A DNA stretch of 19,704 nucleotides from Bacteroidota bacterium (GCA_004356265.1 SMXK01000025.1:1-19704), one strand, 5' to 3'; numbered from the stretch's first letter, positions 1 to 8,772 are shown. Made by a program: numbers and translations. Notes: generated by a model not told the origin, from the sequence alone.

Positions 1-19
1 AGATAGAGCGGTTTTTCTG

Positions 20-2044
20 ATGCGTGTTTTTTCTATCGTGCTCGGTATTCTGGTTGGCGTTGCCGCTATCGTTTCCGTACTGATCTACCTGACTTTTGGC
101 ATCAGCACCAAGCCTCCTGATTCTGTTGTCGTACAGGGGCTTTCAACTGTGTCATACGTACGATTCTCAGAAACCGGAACGGTCCGAATTAATGCCGCTA
201 CCCTCGAAGATGCGGCGTTCAGTCTTGGATTCAGCCACGCTGTTAATCATTCCTGGGAAATCCTTCTGATGCGGCAGGCGGCGCTGGGGCGCCTTTCGGA
301 GTGGTTCACATCCGTTGCTCTTCCAGAAGACAAACTGGCCCGCAAGTTACGGTTGGCAGAATACGCAAGGCGGGCGTTTGACGAGTTGCAGCCGGATGTT
401 GCCGGCCTTCTTAATACCTACGCCAGGGGTATCAATGCGGGTCTGAAGCTTGACCAGGTCAGAGCCTCAGCACCCCTTGTATTGATGGAAATAGATCCCG
501 AACCATGGGAAGCGTGGCATAGCCTTTCCGTCGAACGTTTATGGGGATGGTTGGGGGCTTCCTTCGAGACTGTGCCGGACCCTGATTCCCTTGCTCTCGC
601 TGCCTGGGAAGTCAGTGAAGAGGCTGCCGCAGACAGATCACTGCGGTCCAGATTGCACGTTTTTGGTTTTCAGGAAAACATCGTAGCGGCCGTCGAGAAC
701 AACGATTCCGGTAAGAACCTGTTGTTCAGATATGTGACCGGAGATACTGGTGTGCCGGTCTTCCAGCCGTTTGCTATCGACATTGATGGGCGACCGCGCC
801 TTGAAGGTATTTCTCTTCCGGGCACCTTGTTTATTCCCGCAGGCCGCAACGTGGCCGGTGCCTGGGCTGACCTTAACCAGTCACGTGTTTCTGTTCATTT
901 TTCCTCACCCTCTGATTCGATTCACATCACCTTTGACAGGATAACGACTTCCCGAAATCGGGAAGAACTCGTCAAAATACCTTTTTTATCGGACGGCCGA
1001 CTTGTGCTGACGATCATGGATCAACACCGGGAAACAGCTTCAGGCGCTGACTCCGTGGTCGCTCGCTCAGCAGTTCTCGAGTGGCCGGGTTTTCGCATAA
1101 ATTCTAATGCACCACAATGGTATAAGACGTTTAATGACCAGTTGCCGGATAACACGTCATTCTCCATGAGCGGTATTCAGATTCCGGGTGACGGTCTCTC
1201 GTTTAGGTGGTCAGGACCAGCGTCTGAATTGAAGATGATCGACTTCAACGGGGTAATACTTTTGACCGAATCTCAGAATCGCACTTTTTTGAATGACCTG
1301 CTCCGGTCTCGCGAAGACAAATTAGTCGAGCCGGCAAACCTGTTTTTAGATTCACAAAGCGATGCGTTCGTCAGTTTTACCGATTCACTTGTCGCTAAAA
1401 TCGAAGATGCTCGAATAATAAACGTTCGCATCAAAGAGGCCATCGACTATATCCGCGCGTGGGACCAAGTATTTGACCGTGCATCTATCGCAGCATCTTT
1501 AATCGCCACGATAAGCCAATTTTACAGTGTTCACCCGTACGATTCGCTGACCACAGAAAATGCTGTGGACGGTCTTCAGGCGGCTCTGGATACTCTGTCG
1601 GGGCAATACGGTACCGATATGCGCTCGTGGCGATGGGAATCTGTGCAGAATCGCTGGTTATATTTCCCGGGAGATGGTGTTCGAAGCGATAATCCACCTC
1701 GACATGTCGAACAGTTCGTCCGTGATTTCACACCTGTGAGAGTGGCTGGCCATGGTCATCCGACATCTTTTTCCTGGGGCCCGGATTTGAGTAAACGCCA
1801 GTTCAGGTCAAGTGCTGTGTGGAACGGACGATTTGGTGTTGAACTGGGGTCAGTATTTGAATTTTCGCACGAGGCAGTTTCGTACACTCAATTCCTCGGG
1901 CGTTTTCTGGCAGAAAACAGATCCGTCGACCGGTTGTCACTGTATTCTACCGTCGGCGGGATTGGAACTGGTCAATCGGGCAATACCGCGAACACCAGTA
2001 CAGAAAAGACTTGGTCAACAACTCTAATACCTGAAAGAAATTAG
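20..2044 (+). CDS. Penicillin-acylase-family (Ntn-hydrolase fold) protein, probably catalytically inactive
   Basis: This 674-residue protein resembles the penicillin amidase/acylase family, periplasmic N-terminal-nucleophile amidohydrolases. Residues 1-27 form a hydrophobic signal anchor. The alpha-subunit region is recognisable: GFSHAVNHSWEILLMRQAALGRLSEW at about 70-95 (given only as a landmark) and LLNTYARGINAG near 130-141. C-terminal landmarks are SWRWESV and GQSGN. In active relatives the beta chain begins with Ser in a G-S-N-N-W-V context. Here the aligned stretch around residues 217-223 reads F-Q-E-N-I-V-A, so the nucleophile position is Gln218, and the usual N-D-P-H-L that follows is also gone. 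At 674 residues it is shorter than the usual roughly 750-850. The frame is intact with no frameshift, so it looks like a retained pseudoenzyme rather than a decaying gene. The frame is open to the window edge upstream, but ATG at 20 places the hydrophobic segment at the N-terminus. It probably forms an operon with the kinase that follows. Confidence 0.75.
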   Translation: MRVFSIVLGILVGVAAIVSVLIYLTFGISTKPPDSVVVQGLSTVSYVRFSETGTVRINAATLEDAAFSLGFSHAVNHSWEILLMRQAALGRLSEWFTSVALPEDKLARKLRLAEYARRAFDELQPDVAGLLNTYARGINAGLKLDQVRASAPLVLMEIDPEPWEAWHSLSVERLWGWLGASFETVPDPDSLALAAWEVSEEAAADRSLRSRLHVFGFQENIVAAVENNDSGKNLLFRYVTGDTGVPVFQPFAIDIDGRPRLEGISLPGTLFIPAGRNVAGAWADLNQSRVSVHFSSPSDSIHITFDRITTSRNREELVKIPFLSDGRLVLTIMDQHRETASGADSVVARSAVLEWPGFRINSNAPQWYKTFNDQLPDNTSFSMSGIQIPGDGLSFRWSGPASELKMIDFNGVILLTESQNRTFLNDLLRSREDKLVEPANLFLDSQSDAFVSFTDSLVAKIEDARIINVRIKEAIDYIRAWDQVFDRASIAASLIATISQFYSVHPYDSLTTENAVDGLQAALDTLSGQYGTDMRSWRWESVQNRWLYFPGDGVRSDNPPRHVEQFVRDFTPVRVAGHGHPTSFSWGPDLSKRQFRSSAVWNGRFGVELGSVFEFSHEAVSYTQFLGRFLAENRSVDRLSLYSTVGGIGTGQSGNTANTSTEKTWSTTLIPERN

Positions 2045-2048
2045 CTTG

Positions 2049-3014
2049 ATGGACGCACTTGTTGTAGCACTTGATATCGGGGGGACCAAATCGGCAGGAT
2101 TATGCGCCGATCAAAATGGTAACATTCTTTCCGAGTTTGGATATGACGGTAAGAACTTAATTACCTCGGGAATCACCGCTGTAAGCGATCTGATTGTCTC
2201 GATTGTCCGGGAGCAGGTGCAGAAATTAACAGGCTCAAACCGACCGACCCGCAAGCATATCTGTATAGGTGCAGCTGGCGCTGGCGTCGCAAGTTATCGG
2301 TCCTTGCTGCAGGATGATTTAACCGCCAGACTCGATGGTTTCACCTTTCAAGTATTGCCTGATACCGTGATTGCTCTCGAGGGCGCGTTTCACGACGAAC
2401 CCGGAATGTTGTGTATTACGGGAACAGGATCCAACGTATGCGTCCGAGACGAAGCCGGCGAGTATCATCATTCAGGAGGGTGGGGTCCAAGAATCGGGGA
2501 TCCGGCAAGTGCAATGCAACTGGGACTGGACGCCATCAGGGCGCTGACCGCGAACGGCTTCAATCTTCAGGAGACTGAGAAAGACAGTCTGCTCGCCAGA
2601 ATTATCCGAGACCATCACCTGGACACCCGGGGGAAAGTTCTTTCGTGTGTATACGGCAGAAGTTCAGCTGACGGTTCTGATTCGAGTGATGGTCCTGAAA
2701 AACCGTCCGAGCTCGCTCGAACCGTCCTGGATGCATTTGACAAGGGGGATGTGTTAGCCGCCTCTATCGTACAATCTGGTATCCGAGAATTCATCGTTCA
2801 GATCGAATACTGCAGCGGACAATTACGTGCCGGAAGTATCGAGCATCTATCGTATACATTGATGGGTGGGCTCGCTTCACACGCTGGATTTAGAGCTCGA
2901 TTTACTACGGAGATGGAAAAATGCTTTCCGAACTGGAAAAGAGCTGAGGCGCTGGGTTCACCTGAATCGGGCGCACTTCGACTCGCGTTGAAACACCTCC
3001 GCAAAAAGAATTAA
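2049..3014 (+). CDS. BadF/BadG/BcrA/BcrD-family ATPase, N-acetylglucosamine-kinase-like
   Basis: This 321-residue cytoplasmic protein has the ASKHA sugar-kinase fold and most resembles bacterial N-acetylglucosamine kinases of the BadF/BcrA family, which phosphorylate amino sugars at O6 with ATP. Visible motifs, in order, are the phosphate-1 loop DIGGTK (residues 9-14), a GAAGAG turn, a conserved Asp in PDTVIALEGAF, the phosphate-2 loop ITGTGSNVCVRD, and the family hallmark GGWGPRIGDPASA. Length is typical. ATG at 2049 is preferred over the in-frame TTG three bases earlier. The stop of the acylase-like gene lies only 4 bases upstream, so the two are probably co-transcribed and may be translationally coupled. 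Substrate cannot be read from the sequence: N-acetylglucosamine, N-acetylmuramic-type sugars or glucosamine are all possible. Confidence 0.85.
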   Translation: MDALVVALDIGGTKSAGLCADQNGNILSEFGYDGKNLITSGITAVSDLIVSIVREQVQKLTGSNRPTRKHICIGAAGAGVASYRSLLQDDLTARLDGFTFQVLPDTVIALEGAFHDEPGMLCITGTGSNVCVRDEAGEYHHSGGWGPRIGDPASAMQLGLDAIRALTANGFNLQETEKDSLLARIIRDHHLDTRGKVLSCVYGRSSADGSDSSDGPEKPSELARTVLDAFDKGDVLAASIVQSGIREFIVQIEYCSGQLRAGSIEHLSYTLMGGLASHAGFRARFTTEMEKCFPNWKRAEALGSPESGALRLALKHLRKKN

Positions 3015-3016
3015 TC

Positions 3017-3058
3017 GGCGCGCTTGCGCCAGATCCGGCGCCTCGTTTTAAAGCGAGG
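3017..3058. terminator. Hairpins between convergent genes, possible terminator
   Basis: Between the convergent kinase and pckA stops there are two inverted repeats. One is GGCGC-GCTT-GCGCC at 3017-3030. The other is CCTCGTTTTAAAGCGAGG at 3041-3058, a near-perfect palindrome with one G-T wobble, which spans the pckA stop codon. Read on the - strand, the first hairpin is followed about 9 bases later by a TTCTTTTT tract inside the kinase 3' end. That is a loose but plausible terminator for pckA. On the + strand there is no T tract, so termination of the kinase transcript here is less certain. Confidence 0.4.
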
Positions 3059-4634
3059 ACGCTACTTCCAGAACTTCTGCTCTGCAGCCATCTTCGAACT
3101 GCCTGAAATTTTCTTTGAACAGATTAGCCAGTTTCCGGGCTGTCAAATCGTAAGCCGTCGCATCTGACCACGTATCTCGAGGAATCAGAATTTCTGACGG
3201 GACTCCGTTACAACTCGTCGGGACTTCAAGGCCGAATATCGGGTCCGTAACCGTGGGCACGCACTGCAGCGATCCATCGTGTATCGCATCGATGATTGCA
3301 CGCGTGTATGCCAGTTTCATTCGCGAGCCCGTTCCATAGGCACCACCGGTAAGACCGGTGTTGATCAGCCACGCATTTGCCTCGTGATGCTGCATTTTTT
3401 TTGCCAACATCTCTGCGTATTTGGAAGGATGCCAGACCATGAAGGCCGCCCCGAAACATGCCGAAAACGTGGCTTCCGGTTCTGTGACACCCATCTCAGT
3501 CCCTGCAACTTTCGCTGTATATCCACTCATAAAATGATACATCGCCTGGGAAGGAGACAATTTGCTCACCGGTGGTAATACGCCAAACGCGTCGTACGTT
3601 AGGAATATGATATTCGTCGGATGTCCCCCAATTGCTGGAATTTTAGCGTTGTCAATGTGCTCCAGTGGATACGCCGCACGAGTATTCTGCGTAATCGACA
3701 CGTCATCGTAATCCACAACCCGCGTATTTTCGTCGTACACCACATTTTCCAGGACCGCTCCATAACGGATTGCACCGAAAATTTCCGGCTCTTTATCCTT
3801 TGACAGACCAATCGCTTTCGCGTAACAGCCGCCCTCTATATTGAAAATTCCGTCATCACTCCAGCAATGTTCATCGTCTCCGATGAGAGAGCGGTTCGGA
3901 TCCGCCGATAACGTGGTTTTACCAGTCCCTGAAAGCCCGAAAAATAGAGTGACATTCTCGTCGCTGCTTTCATTGGCACTACAGTGCATGGAAAGAACAC
4001 CCTGTTTCGGCATGATGTAATTCATCACCGTGAAAACGGCTTTTTTCATCTCGCCGGCGTATTCCGTACCCAGAATCACAAATTCTTTTTCTTCGAAACT
4101 GAGATCAACGGTCGTCTTGGAAGAAACTTGCAGGGTGTGCTGATTGGCTGGAAATTTACCGGCGTTAAACACAACGTAATCAGGCTCTCCGAACGAATCC
4201 AACTCATCGGTCGTAGGTCGTATTAACATGTTGTGCATGAACAACGCGTGATACGGTCGGGTACAAATAATCCGAATTTTGATTCGATATTTCGGATCCC
4301 AGCCTGCAAAACCATCGAACACGTAAATCTGATCGACCGTATTGAAATAGTCGATCGCCCGCTCTTTGTTGGTCATGAAATTCGCGATGTCCATCGGGAT
4401 GTTGATATCTCCCCACCAGACATCCTGCTCACTCTCAGGCGACTTTACAACTCGTTTATCTTTCGGGCTACGTCCTGTTTTGTCACCACTTCGAAGCATG
4501 ATTGCGCCGGTATTTGAAATCGCGGTGCCTTCATCATGATAAATAGCTTCTTCATATAGTCGTGCCGGAGAAGCATTGCGGACCACAGATTCTACCGTGA
4601 TACCGTATTGATCGAGATTGAACGAATCGCTCAT
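3048..4634 (-). CDS. pckA: Phosphoenolpyruvate carboxykinase (ATP)
   Basis: PckA converts oxaloacetate and ATP to PEP, CO2 and ADP, the first committed step of gluconeogenesis, in the cytosol. The protein has 528 residues from the chosen start, the usual family length. Visible features are the substrate-side motif SGDKTGRSPKDK (about 49-60), EYAGEMKKA with the metal/substrate lysine, the P-loop GLSGTGKTT (about 233-241) and the metal-binding GDDEHCW (about 252-258), followed by the typical EGGCYAK. Start choice: an in-frame ATG at 4691 would add 19 residues, and another lies at 4670. M-S-D-S-F-N-L-D-Q-Y-G-I matches the usual family N-terminus, so ATG at 4634 is preferred, although no strong Shine-Dalgarno precedes any of them. 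The gene lies 109 bases downstream of acs on the same strand. Together they would let the cell make sugars from acetate, given a glyoxylate-type route elsewhere. Confidence 0.97.
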   Translation of the reverse strand: MSDSFNLDQYGITVESVVRNASPARLYEEAIYHDEGTAISNTGAIMLRSGDKTGRSPKDKRVVKSPESEQDVWWGDINIPMDIANFMTNKERAIDYFNTVDQIYVFDGFAGWDPKYRIKIRIICTRPYHALFMHNMLIRPTTDELDSFGEPDYVVFNAGKFPANQHTLQVSSKTTVDLSFEEKEFVILGTEYAGEMKKAVFTVMNYIMPKQGVLSMHCSANESSDENVTLFFGLSGTGKTTLSADPNRSLIGDDEHCWSDDGIFNIEGGCYAKAIGLSKDKEPEIFGAIRYGAVLENVVYDENTRVVDYDDVSITQNTRAAYPLEHIDNAKIPAIGGHPTNIIFLTYDAFGVLPPVSKLSPSQAMYHFMSGYTAKVAGTEMGVTEPEATFSACFGAAFMVWHPSKYAEMLAKKMQHHEANAWLINTGLTGGAYGTGSRMKLAYTRAIIDAIHDGSLQCVPTVTDPIFGLEVPTSCNGVPSEILIPRDTWSDATAYDLTARKLANLFKENFRQFEDGCRAEVLEVASSL

Positions 4635-4743
4635 GCTGTCAAAAAATAATTTATGATCGCCCTTACACATCCATGACGCAACATGGTTCATGCAAAGTGT
4701 TTCCCGTTCCTCGCGTAACGGAATTCTTATCAGTTATTTGAAA

Positions 4744-6711
4744 CTACGTATTTTGAAGCTCCTGATCAGGTCGATTACGTCGATTGTCAATGAGATCCCG
4801 CACCACCGATTCATCCGCCAGCGTAGACGTGTCACCGAGATCATTGTATTCGTTCGCAGCTATTTTTCGCAAGATCCGACGCATGATTTTCCCGCTCCGC
4901 GTTTTGGGAAGTCCTGGTGCGAATTGAACATGGTCGGGCTGAGCAAACGGGCCGATTATCGTCCGTACCTGCGCTACCAGGTCTGCACGAAGTGATTCCG
5001 TTGACTCGACGCCGTCGTTCAATGTCACATAACAATAAATACCTTGGCCTTTAATGTTGTGTGGAAACCCGACGACTGCAGCCTCTGATACATTTTCGTG
5101 TTCAACCAAAGCGCTTTCTACCTCCGCGGAACCCATCCTGTGCCCTGATATATTGATCACGTCGTCAACGCGGCCGGTAATCCAGAAATAGCCATCTTCA
5201 TCCCGGGTGCACCCGTCTCCGGTGAAATATTTCCCTTCGAATTTTGAGAAATAGGTCTTTACGAATCGTTCATGGTTGCCAAAAATCGTTCGGGCCTGTC
5301 CGGGCCATGAATCGGTAATTACAAGCAAACCCTCAGACTCTCCTTCCAGAACCACACCCTGCTCATCCAACACTTGGGGTTGAATGCCAAAAAAAGGAAA
5401 CGTGGCTGCCCCTGGCTTCAGTGGGGTCGCACCAGGAAGTGGGGTCATCAGAATGCCACCCGTTTCAGTTTGCCACCACGTATCCACTATCGGACACCGA
5501 GAATCGCCGACTTTTTCATGATACCATCGCCACGCTTCAGGATTGATGGGTTCACCTACGGATCCCAGGATCAGGAGGCTGGACCGGTTCGTCCGTTCAA
5601 CAAATTCGTCTCCTTTACTCATAAGCGCCCGAATGGCAGTAGGCGCCGTGTAGAACTGCGTAACCTTGTGCCTGTCTATCACATCCCAATACCTTGATGC
5701 GTTCGGAAAGGTAGGTATTCCTTCAAAAAATATCTGTGTTGCTCCATTCAGTAGAGGCCCGTACACGATGTACGTATGCCCGGTCACCCAACCGATATCA
5801 GCGGCGCACCAATACACGTCCCCGTCCTGATAGTCGAAGATGATCTCGTGGGTAAGTGACGCATAGACCAGATAACCACCCGTTGTATGAACCAACCCCT
5901 TCGGTTTACCCGTCGATCCACTGGTATAGAGAATAAACAAGGGGGCTTCAGAATCCATTGCTTCCCAAGTACAGGTGGATGAAGCCTGCGATATCTCATC
6001 GTGATGCCAGTAGTCACGACCGTTCTGCCACTCAATATCTCCACCGGTGCGCCTGACCACGATCACAGAGTGCACATCAGGGCAGCGTTCTAATGCTTTG
6101 TCTGCATTCTTTTTAAGGGCGACGATTTTCCCACCTCTGACTCCCTCATCGGCGGTCACCAGAAGCTTGGAGTTTCCGTCGAGCATCCTGTCCGCTAACG
6201 CATCGGGCGAAAAACCGGCAAACACAACACTATGAATGGCACCAATTCGGCAGCAGGCTAACATCGTGGCCACAGCTTCGGGAATCATCGGCAAATAAAC
6301 CGTAACCACATCCCCCTTCTGAACTCCTTTCTTCTTCAAAACATTAGCCATACGGCACACGTCCGTAAACAATTCCCGGTACGTGATATGGCGTGCACCG
6401 TCGCCGGGATCGTCGGGTTCGAAGATCAGAGCTGTCTGATCACCGCGTGATTCCAAATGCCTGTCCAGGCAGTTGTATGAGGCATTCGTTTTCCCTCCCT
6501 CGAACCAGTTGATATCCACATTACGACTCGCGAACGAAACGTTTTTTACGGTGTGAAACGGCTCAAACCAATCAATTCGACTGGCTTGATTTCTCCAATA
6601 GGACTCTGAATCAGTAATTGATTCCTCGTATTCGCGTTGATAGGCTTCAAAACTTGAAACGTGGGCCCGTTCTCTGATTCGTTCCGGGACCGGGTAAATC
6701 TTGCGGATCAT
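4744..6711 (-). CDS. acs: Acetyl-CoA synthetase (AMP-forming)
   Basis: This enzyme activates acetate with ATP and CoA through an acetyl-adenylate. The 655-residue protein is full length for the family. The ANL-superfamily motifs are all present: YTSGSTGKPKG (262-272, ATP-phosphate loop), a second core motif with DTWWQTETGG (410-419, including the Trp that limits the acyl pocket to acetate), YFTGDG (495-500) with the hinge-side ITGRVDDVINISGHR, and RSGKIMRR with Lys608. Lys608 is the catalytic lysine that is reversibly acetylated in relatives. The start at 6711 gives the expected N-terminus (MIRKIYPVPE). No clear Shine-Dalgarno is visible. The 144-base gap from pabBC could hold its own promoter. 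No acetyltransferase (Pat) or deacetylase gene is in the window. Confidence 0.97.
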   Translation of the reverse strand: MIRKIYPVPERIRERAHVSSFEAYQREYEESITDSESYWRNQASRIDWFEPFHTVKNVSFASRNVDINWFEGGKTNASYNCLDRHLESRGDQTALIFEPDDPGDGARHITYRELFTDVCRMANVLKKKGVQKGDVVTVYLPMIPEAVATMLACCRIGAIHSVVFAGFSPDALADRMLDGNSKLLVTADEGVRGGKIVALKKNADKALERCPDVHSVIVVRRTGGDIEWQNGRDYWHHDEISQASSTCTWEAMDSEAPLFILYTSGSTGKPKGLVHTTGGYLVYASLTHEIIFDYQDGDVYWCAADIGWVTGHTYIVYGPLLNGATQIFFEGIPTFPNASRYWDVIDRHKVTQFYTAPTAIRALMSKGDEFVERTNRSSLLILGSVGEPINPEAWRWYHEKVGDSRCPIVDTWWQTETGGILMTPLPGATPLKPGAATFPFFGIQPQVLDEQGVVLEGESEGLLVITDSWPGQARTIFGNHERFVKTYFSKFEGKYFTGDGCTRDEDGYFWITGRVDDVINISGHRMGSAEVESALVEHENVSEAAVVGFPHNIKGQGIYCYVTLNDGVESTESLRADLVAQVRTIIGPFAQPDHVQFAPGLPKTRSGKIMRRILRKIAANEYNDLGDTSTLADESVVRDLIDNRRNRPDQELQNT

Positions 6712-6855
6712 ATACGATTGGGATTAACCGGTGAAGTGTGCTGTATATCCGGAAGTGAAAATTGAATCCGGGAGACGGCTACTGAAAGAAGGTGTCAGAA
6801 AGTAGGGTGTCCGGTTCAAAACACCGCATGGATATCGTGCGGTTGGTGGTTTTTG
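6712..6855 (-). other. Intergenic region between pabBC and acs with a weak hairpin
   Basis: This 144-base gap lies upstream of acs and downstream of pabBC on the - strand. The segment 6824-6842 (CCGCATGGATATCGTGCGG on the + strand) is an imperfect inverted repeat. Read on the - strand it is followed by TGTTTTG, so it could be a weak terminator for pabBC. The remaining bases up to acs could hold an acs promoter, but no convincing -35/-10 pair or Bacteroidota-type TAnnTTTG box was found. Confidence 0.3.
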
Positions 6856-8772
6856 TCAGGGAATGAACACAGCTCTAATTCTTCCCCTGACCGCGTTCGT
6901 CAGGACAATTTCGTCTACGGTAAGAAGATCATCTATTGTCAGCTCTGTCTCAACAGGATTGCGGTCGGACTGTAACTCAGCGGCACGCGCAATTCCCGGC
7001 AACAGTCCGCAATGAATCGGCGGGGTGCGCCACGCGTCTCCATGCCGGAGGAAGAGATTACAGATAGTGCTCTCCGTCAATTGACCCTTTTCGTTTATAT
7101 ACACAACATCGTCAAGGCCGCGTGTTTTTGCTTCCTGCTCGCCCCTCTCAAAATCGGGTCGAAAAGTCGTTTTATGATAGAGGAACGGATTTGTGGAATG
7201 CACGGGTGCAGAAGCGATTCCGATTCGGCGGGGCTCCGCAAAACTGGATTCTACCAGGTCTGTGAATGAGATGGACAGTTCACCGCCTTCGCCAAGCAAA
7301 AGTCTCATTTTCTTTGGACCGATCCGGCAGGGCGCCGCGAGAGCATCTGAAATTGCAGACTGTATCTGACCTTCATCTGCTGTATATCCAAGCGCTTTCG
7401 CGCTAGAAATAAGTCTGTTTATATGTGTGCTTATATTAAATGCGTTATCTTTATGTATATATGGTAATATACCTATATCGTTATTACTATCTATATATAT
7501 GCTTTCTATTATCTTAAGGCTTTCTAAGGCAGTTGTATCGCCGGCTCGGGACAAATATTGTGTTTTGAGAATAGCCTCATCATATTCGGCATTCGGTGTG
7601 GAATCCCATACCACCCCGCCACCAGTCCCAGTCACTAATTGATTGTTATATTTCTTCTTATTTAACTGTCTTTTTTTACTTGCGTACACTGTGGTTGTCC
7701 GAATTGCCACGCTGAAGGATGCCCGGTTTTCGGGAGCGATATAACCGATCGCACCACAGTAAATTCCACGGGTATCTTTTTCGAGTTCTGCGATCCGTCT
7801 CATAGCTCGGATTTTGGGAGCTCCTGTGATCGAGCCGCTGGGAAAGAGCGCTTCAAAAATCTGTTCATATCCCGCACCGGTCACTAACTCGCCGGTAACG
7901 CCGGAGACCATCTGGAAAACTGTCTCATATTTCTCAACGGTACATACGGGGGCACTCTTTACACTGGCCGGCTCACAAATGCGAGATAAATCGCTCCTGA
8001 AAAGGTCCAGAATCATCAAGTTTTCGGCTCTGTTTTTCTGATCACACTCAAGCCACTGCGAATACATCGAGTCCACTTCGCGTGTGTTGCCTCGTGGCGC
8101 AGTCCCCTTCATGGGACGAACCGTTATCGCGCGACCGTCCCGACTGAAGAATTTTTCGGGGGAAGCGGAAAGTATTTGAACGTTGCCCAGATTTATGTAT
8201 GCGCCGTACGCGACGGGTTGCCGCATCCGAATCAGGCCAAATAAGACAGCCGGATGATCCGCCCACTCTCCATCCAGACGGAACGTGTAGTTGAGTTGAT
8301 ATAAATCGCCTTCTCGAATAAGAGAATGAATTTTCGAAATTTCTTTTGCGAACGAAATCCTGTCCACTCGGGTTTTCAGAGCCGGAGGCAACAGGTCAGA
8401 TGGCGTCTCACCGGACAGGGCATCCATTTGGGTCGCGGAAATTCTGGAGTAGCCGCTGTAGATACCGAACCAGAGTACCGGGTGGCCGAGCTCGGCACTC
8501 CAATCTTTTCGCGATAATTCGGCAAGGTGTTTCCCACCATACACATACGCGGATTCGTATGACAAAAAACCTGAAACATAAAAACCTGCCGCAACCTGGT
8601 CGTCAACGTCCCTCAGGCATTGCGGCACATCGTCCGGTGACGAACACGAAATAATTCGAATCGGGTTCTGAAAAATAAGGGCGCCCCCGCTGCCGGGTGA
8701 ACCGGATCCGTCCAGCGCATCGTCAAGCAGGACGGTGCCGGTCTGGCTTAAAATATCTTTCAGTTCCAACAT
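6856..8772 (-). CDS. pabBC: Fused aminodeoxychorismate synthase component I / 4-amino-4-deoxychorismate lyase (PabB-PabC)
   Basis: A bifunctional folate-pathway enzyme. The N-terminal part (about 1-408) is a chorismate-binding PabB domain that aminates chorismate with ammonia from a PabA glutaminase, which is not in this window. The C-terminal part (about 410-638) is a fold-type IV PLP enzyme that releases pyruvate to give p-aminobenzoate. VRPMKGTAPRGN at 218-229 carries the Lys222 that distinguishes PabB from TrpE (which has Ala). FPSGSITGAPK (310-320) and AENLMILDLFRSDL are also present. In the lyase half, YHKTT gives the likely PLP lysine Lys534, and LTESTICNLF follows at 565-574. Two stretches, residues 365-382 and about 420-455, are lysine/asparagine/isoleucine-rich, AT-rich in the DNA and look inserted relative to typical homologues. 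The start lies 24 bases after the GH109-like stop, suggesting co-transcription. Confidence 0.92.
   Translation of the reverse strand: MLELKDILSQTGTVLLDDALDGSGSPGSGGALIFQNPIRIISCSSPDDVPQCLRDVDDQVAAGFYVSGFLSYESAYVYGGKHLAELSRKDWSAELGHPVLWFGIYSGYSRISATQMDALSGETPSDLLPPALKTRVDRISFAKEISKIHSLIREGDLYQLNYTFRLDGEWADHPAVLFGLIRMRQPVAYGAYINLGNVQILSASPEKFFSRDGRAITVRPMKGTAPRGNTREVDSMYSQWLECDQKNRAENLMILDLFRSDLSRICEPASVKSAPVCTVEKYETVFQMVSGVTGELVTGAGYEQIFEALFPSGSITGAPKIRAMRRIAELEKDTRGIYCGAIGYIAPENRASFSVAIRTTTVYASKKRQLNKKKYNNQLVTGTGGGVVWDSTPNAEYDEAILKTQYLSRAGDTTALESLKIIESIYIDSNNDIGILPYIHKDNAFNISTHINRLISSAKALGYTADEGQIQSAISDALAAPCRIGPKKMRLLLGEGGELSISFTDLVESSFAEPRRIGIASAPVHSTNPFLYHKTTFRPDFERGEQEAKTRGLDDVVYINEKGQLTESTICNLFLRHGDAWRTPPIHCGLLPGIARAAELQSDRNPVETELTIDDLLTVDEIVLTNAVRGRIRAVFIP

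Noticed and set aside
4635..4691. Longer pckA reading from ATG 4691 or 4670, with a CCATG-N6-CATGG repeat at 4671-4686
   Set aside because: The extra 19 residues do not match the family; the repeat is short and coincides with ATG/CAT triplets, so it is probably chance.
4690..4995. 101-codon + strand frame over the acs 3' end
   Set aside because: It is mostly antisense to acs and has no family features.
7421..7680. AT-rich islands of pabBC as an intron, frameshift or gene boundary
   Set aside because: The reading frame is continuous through both islands, and conserved PabB and PabC motifs flank them in the same frame.
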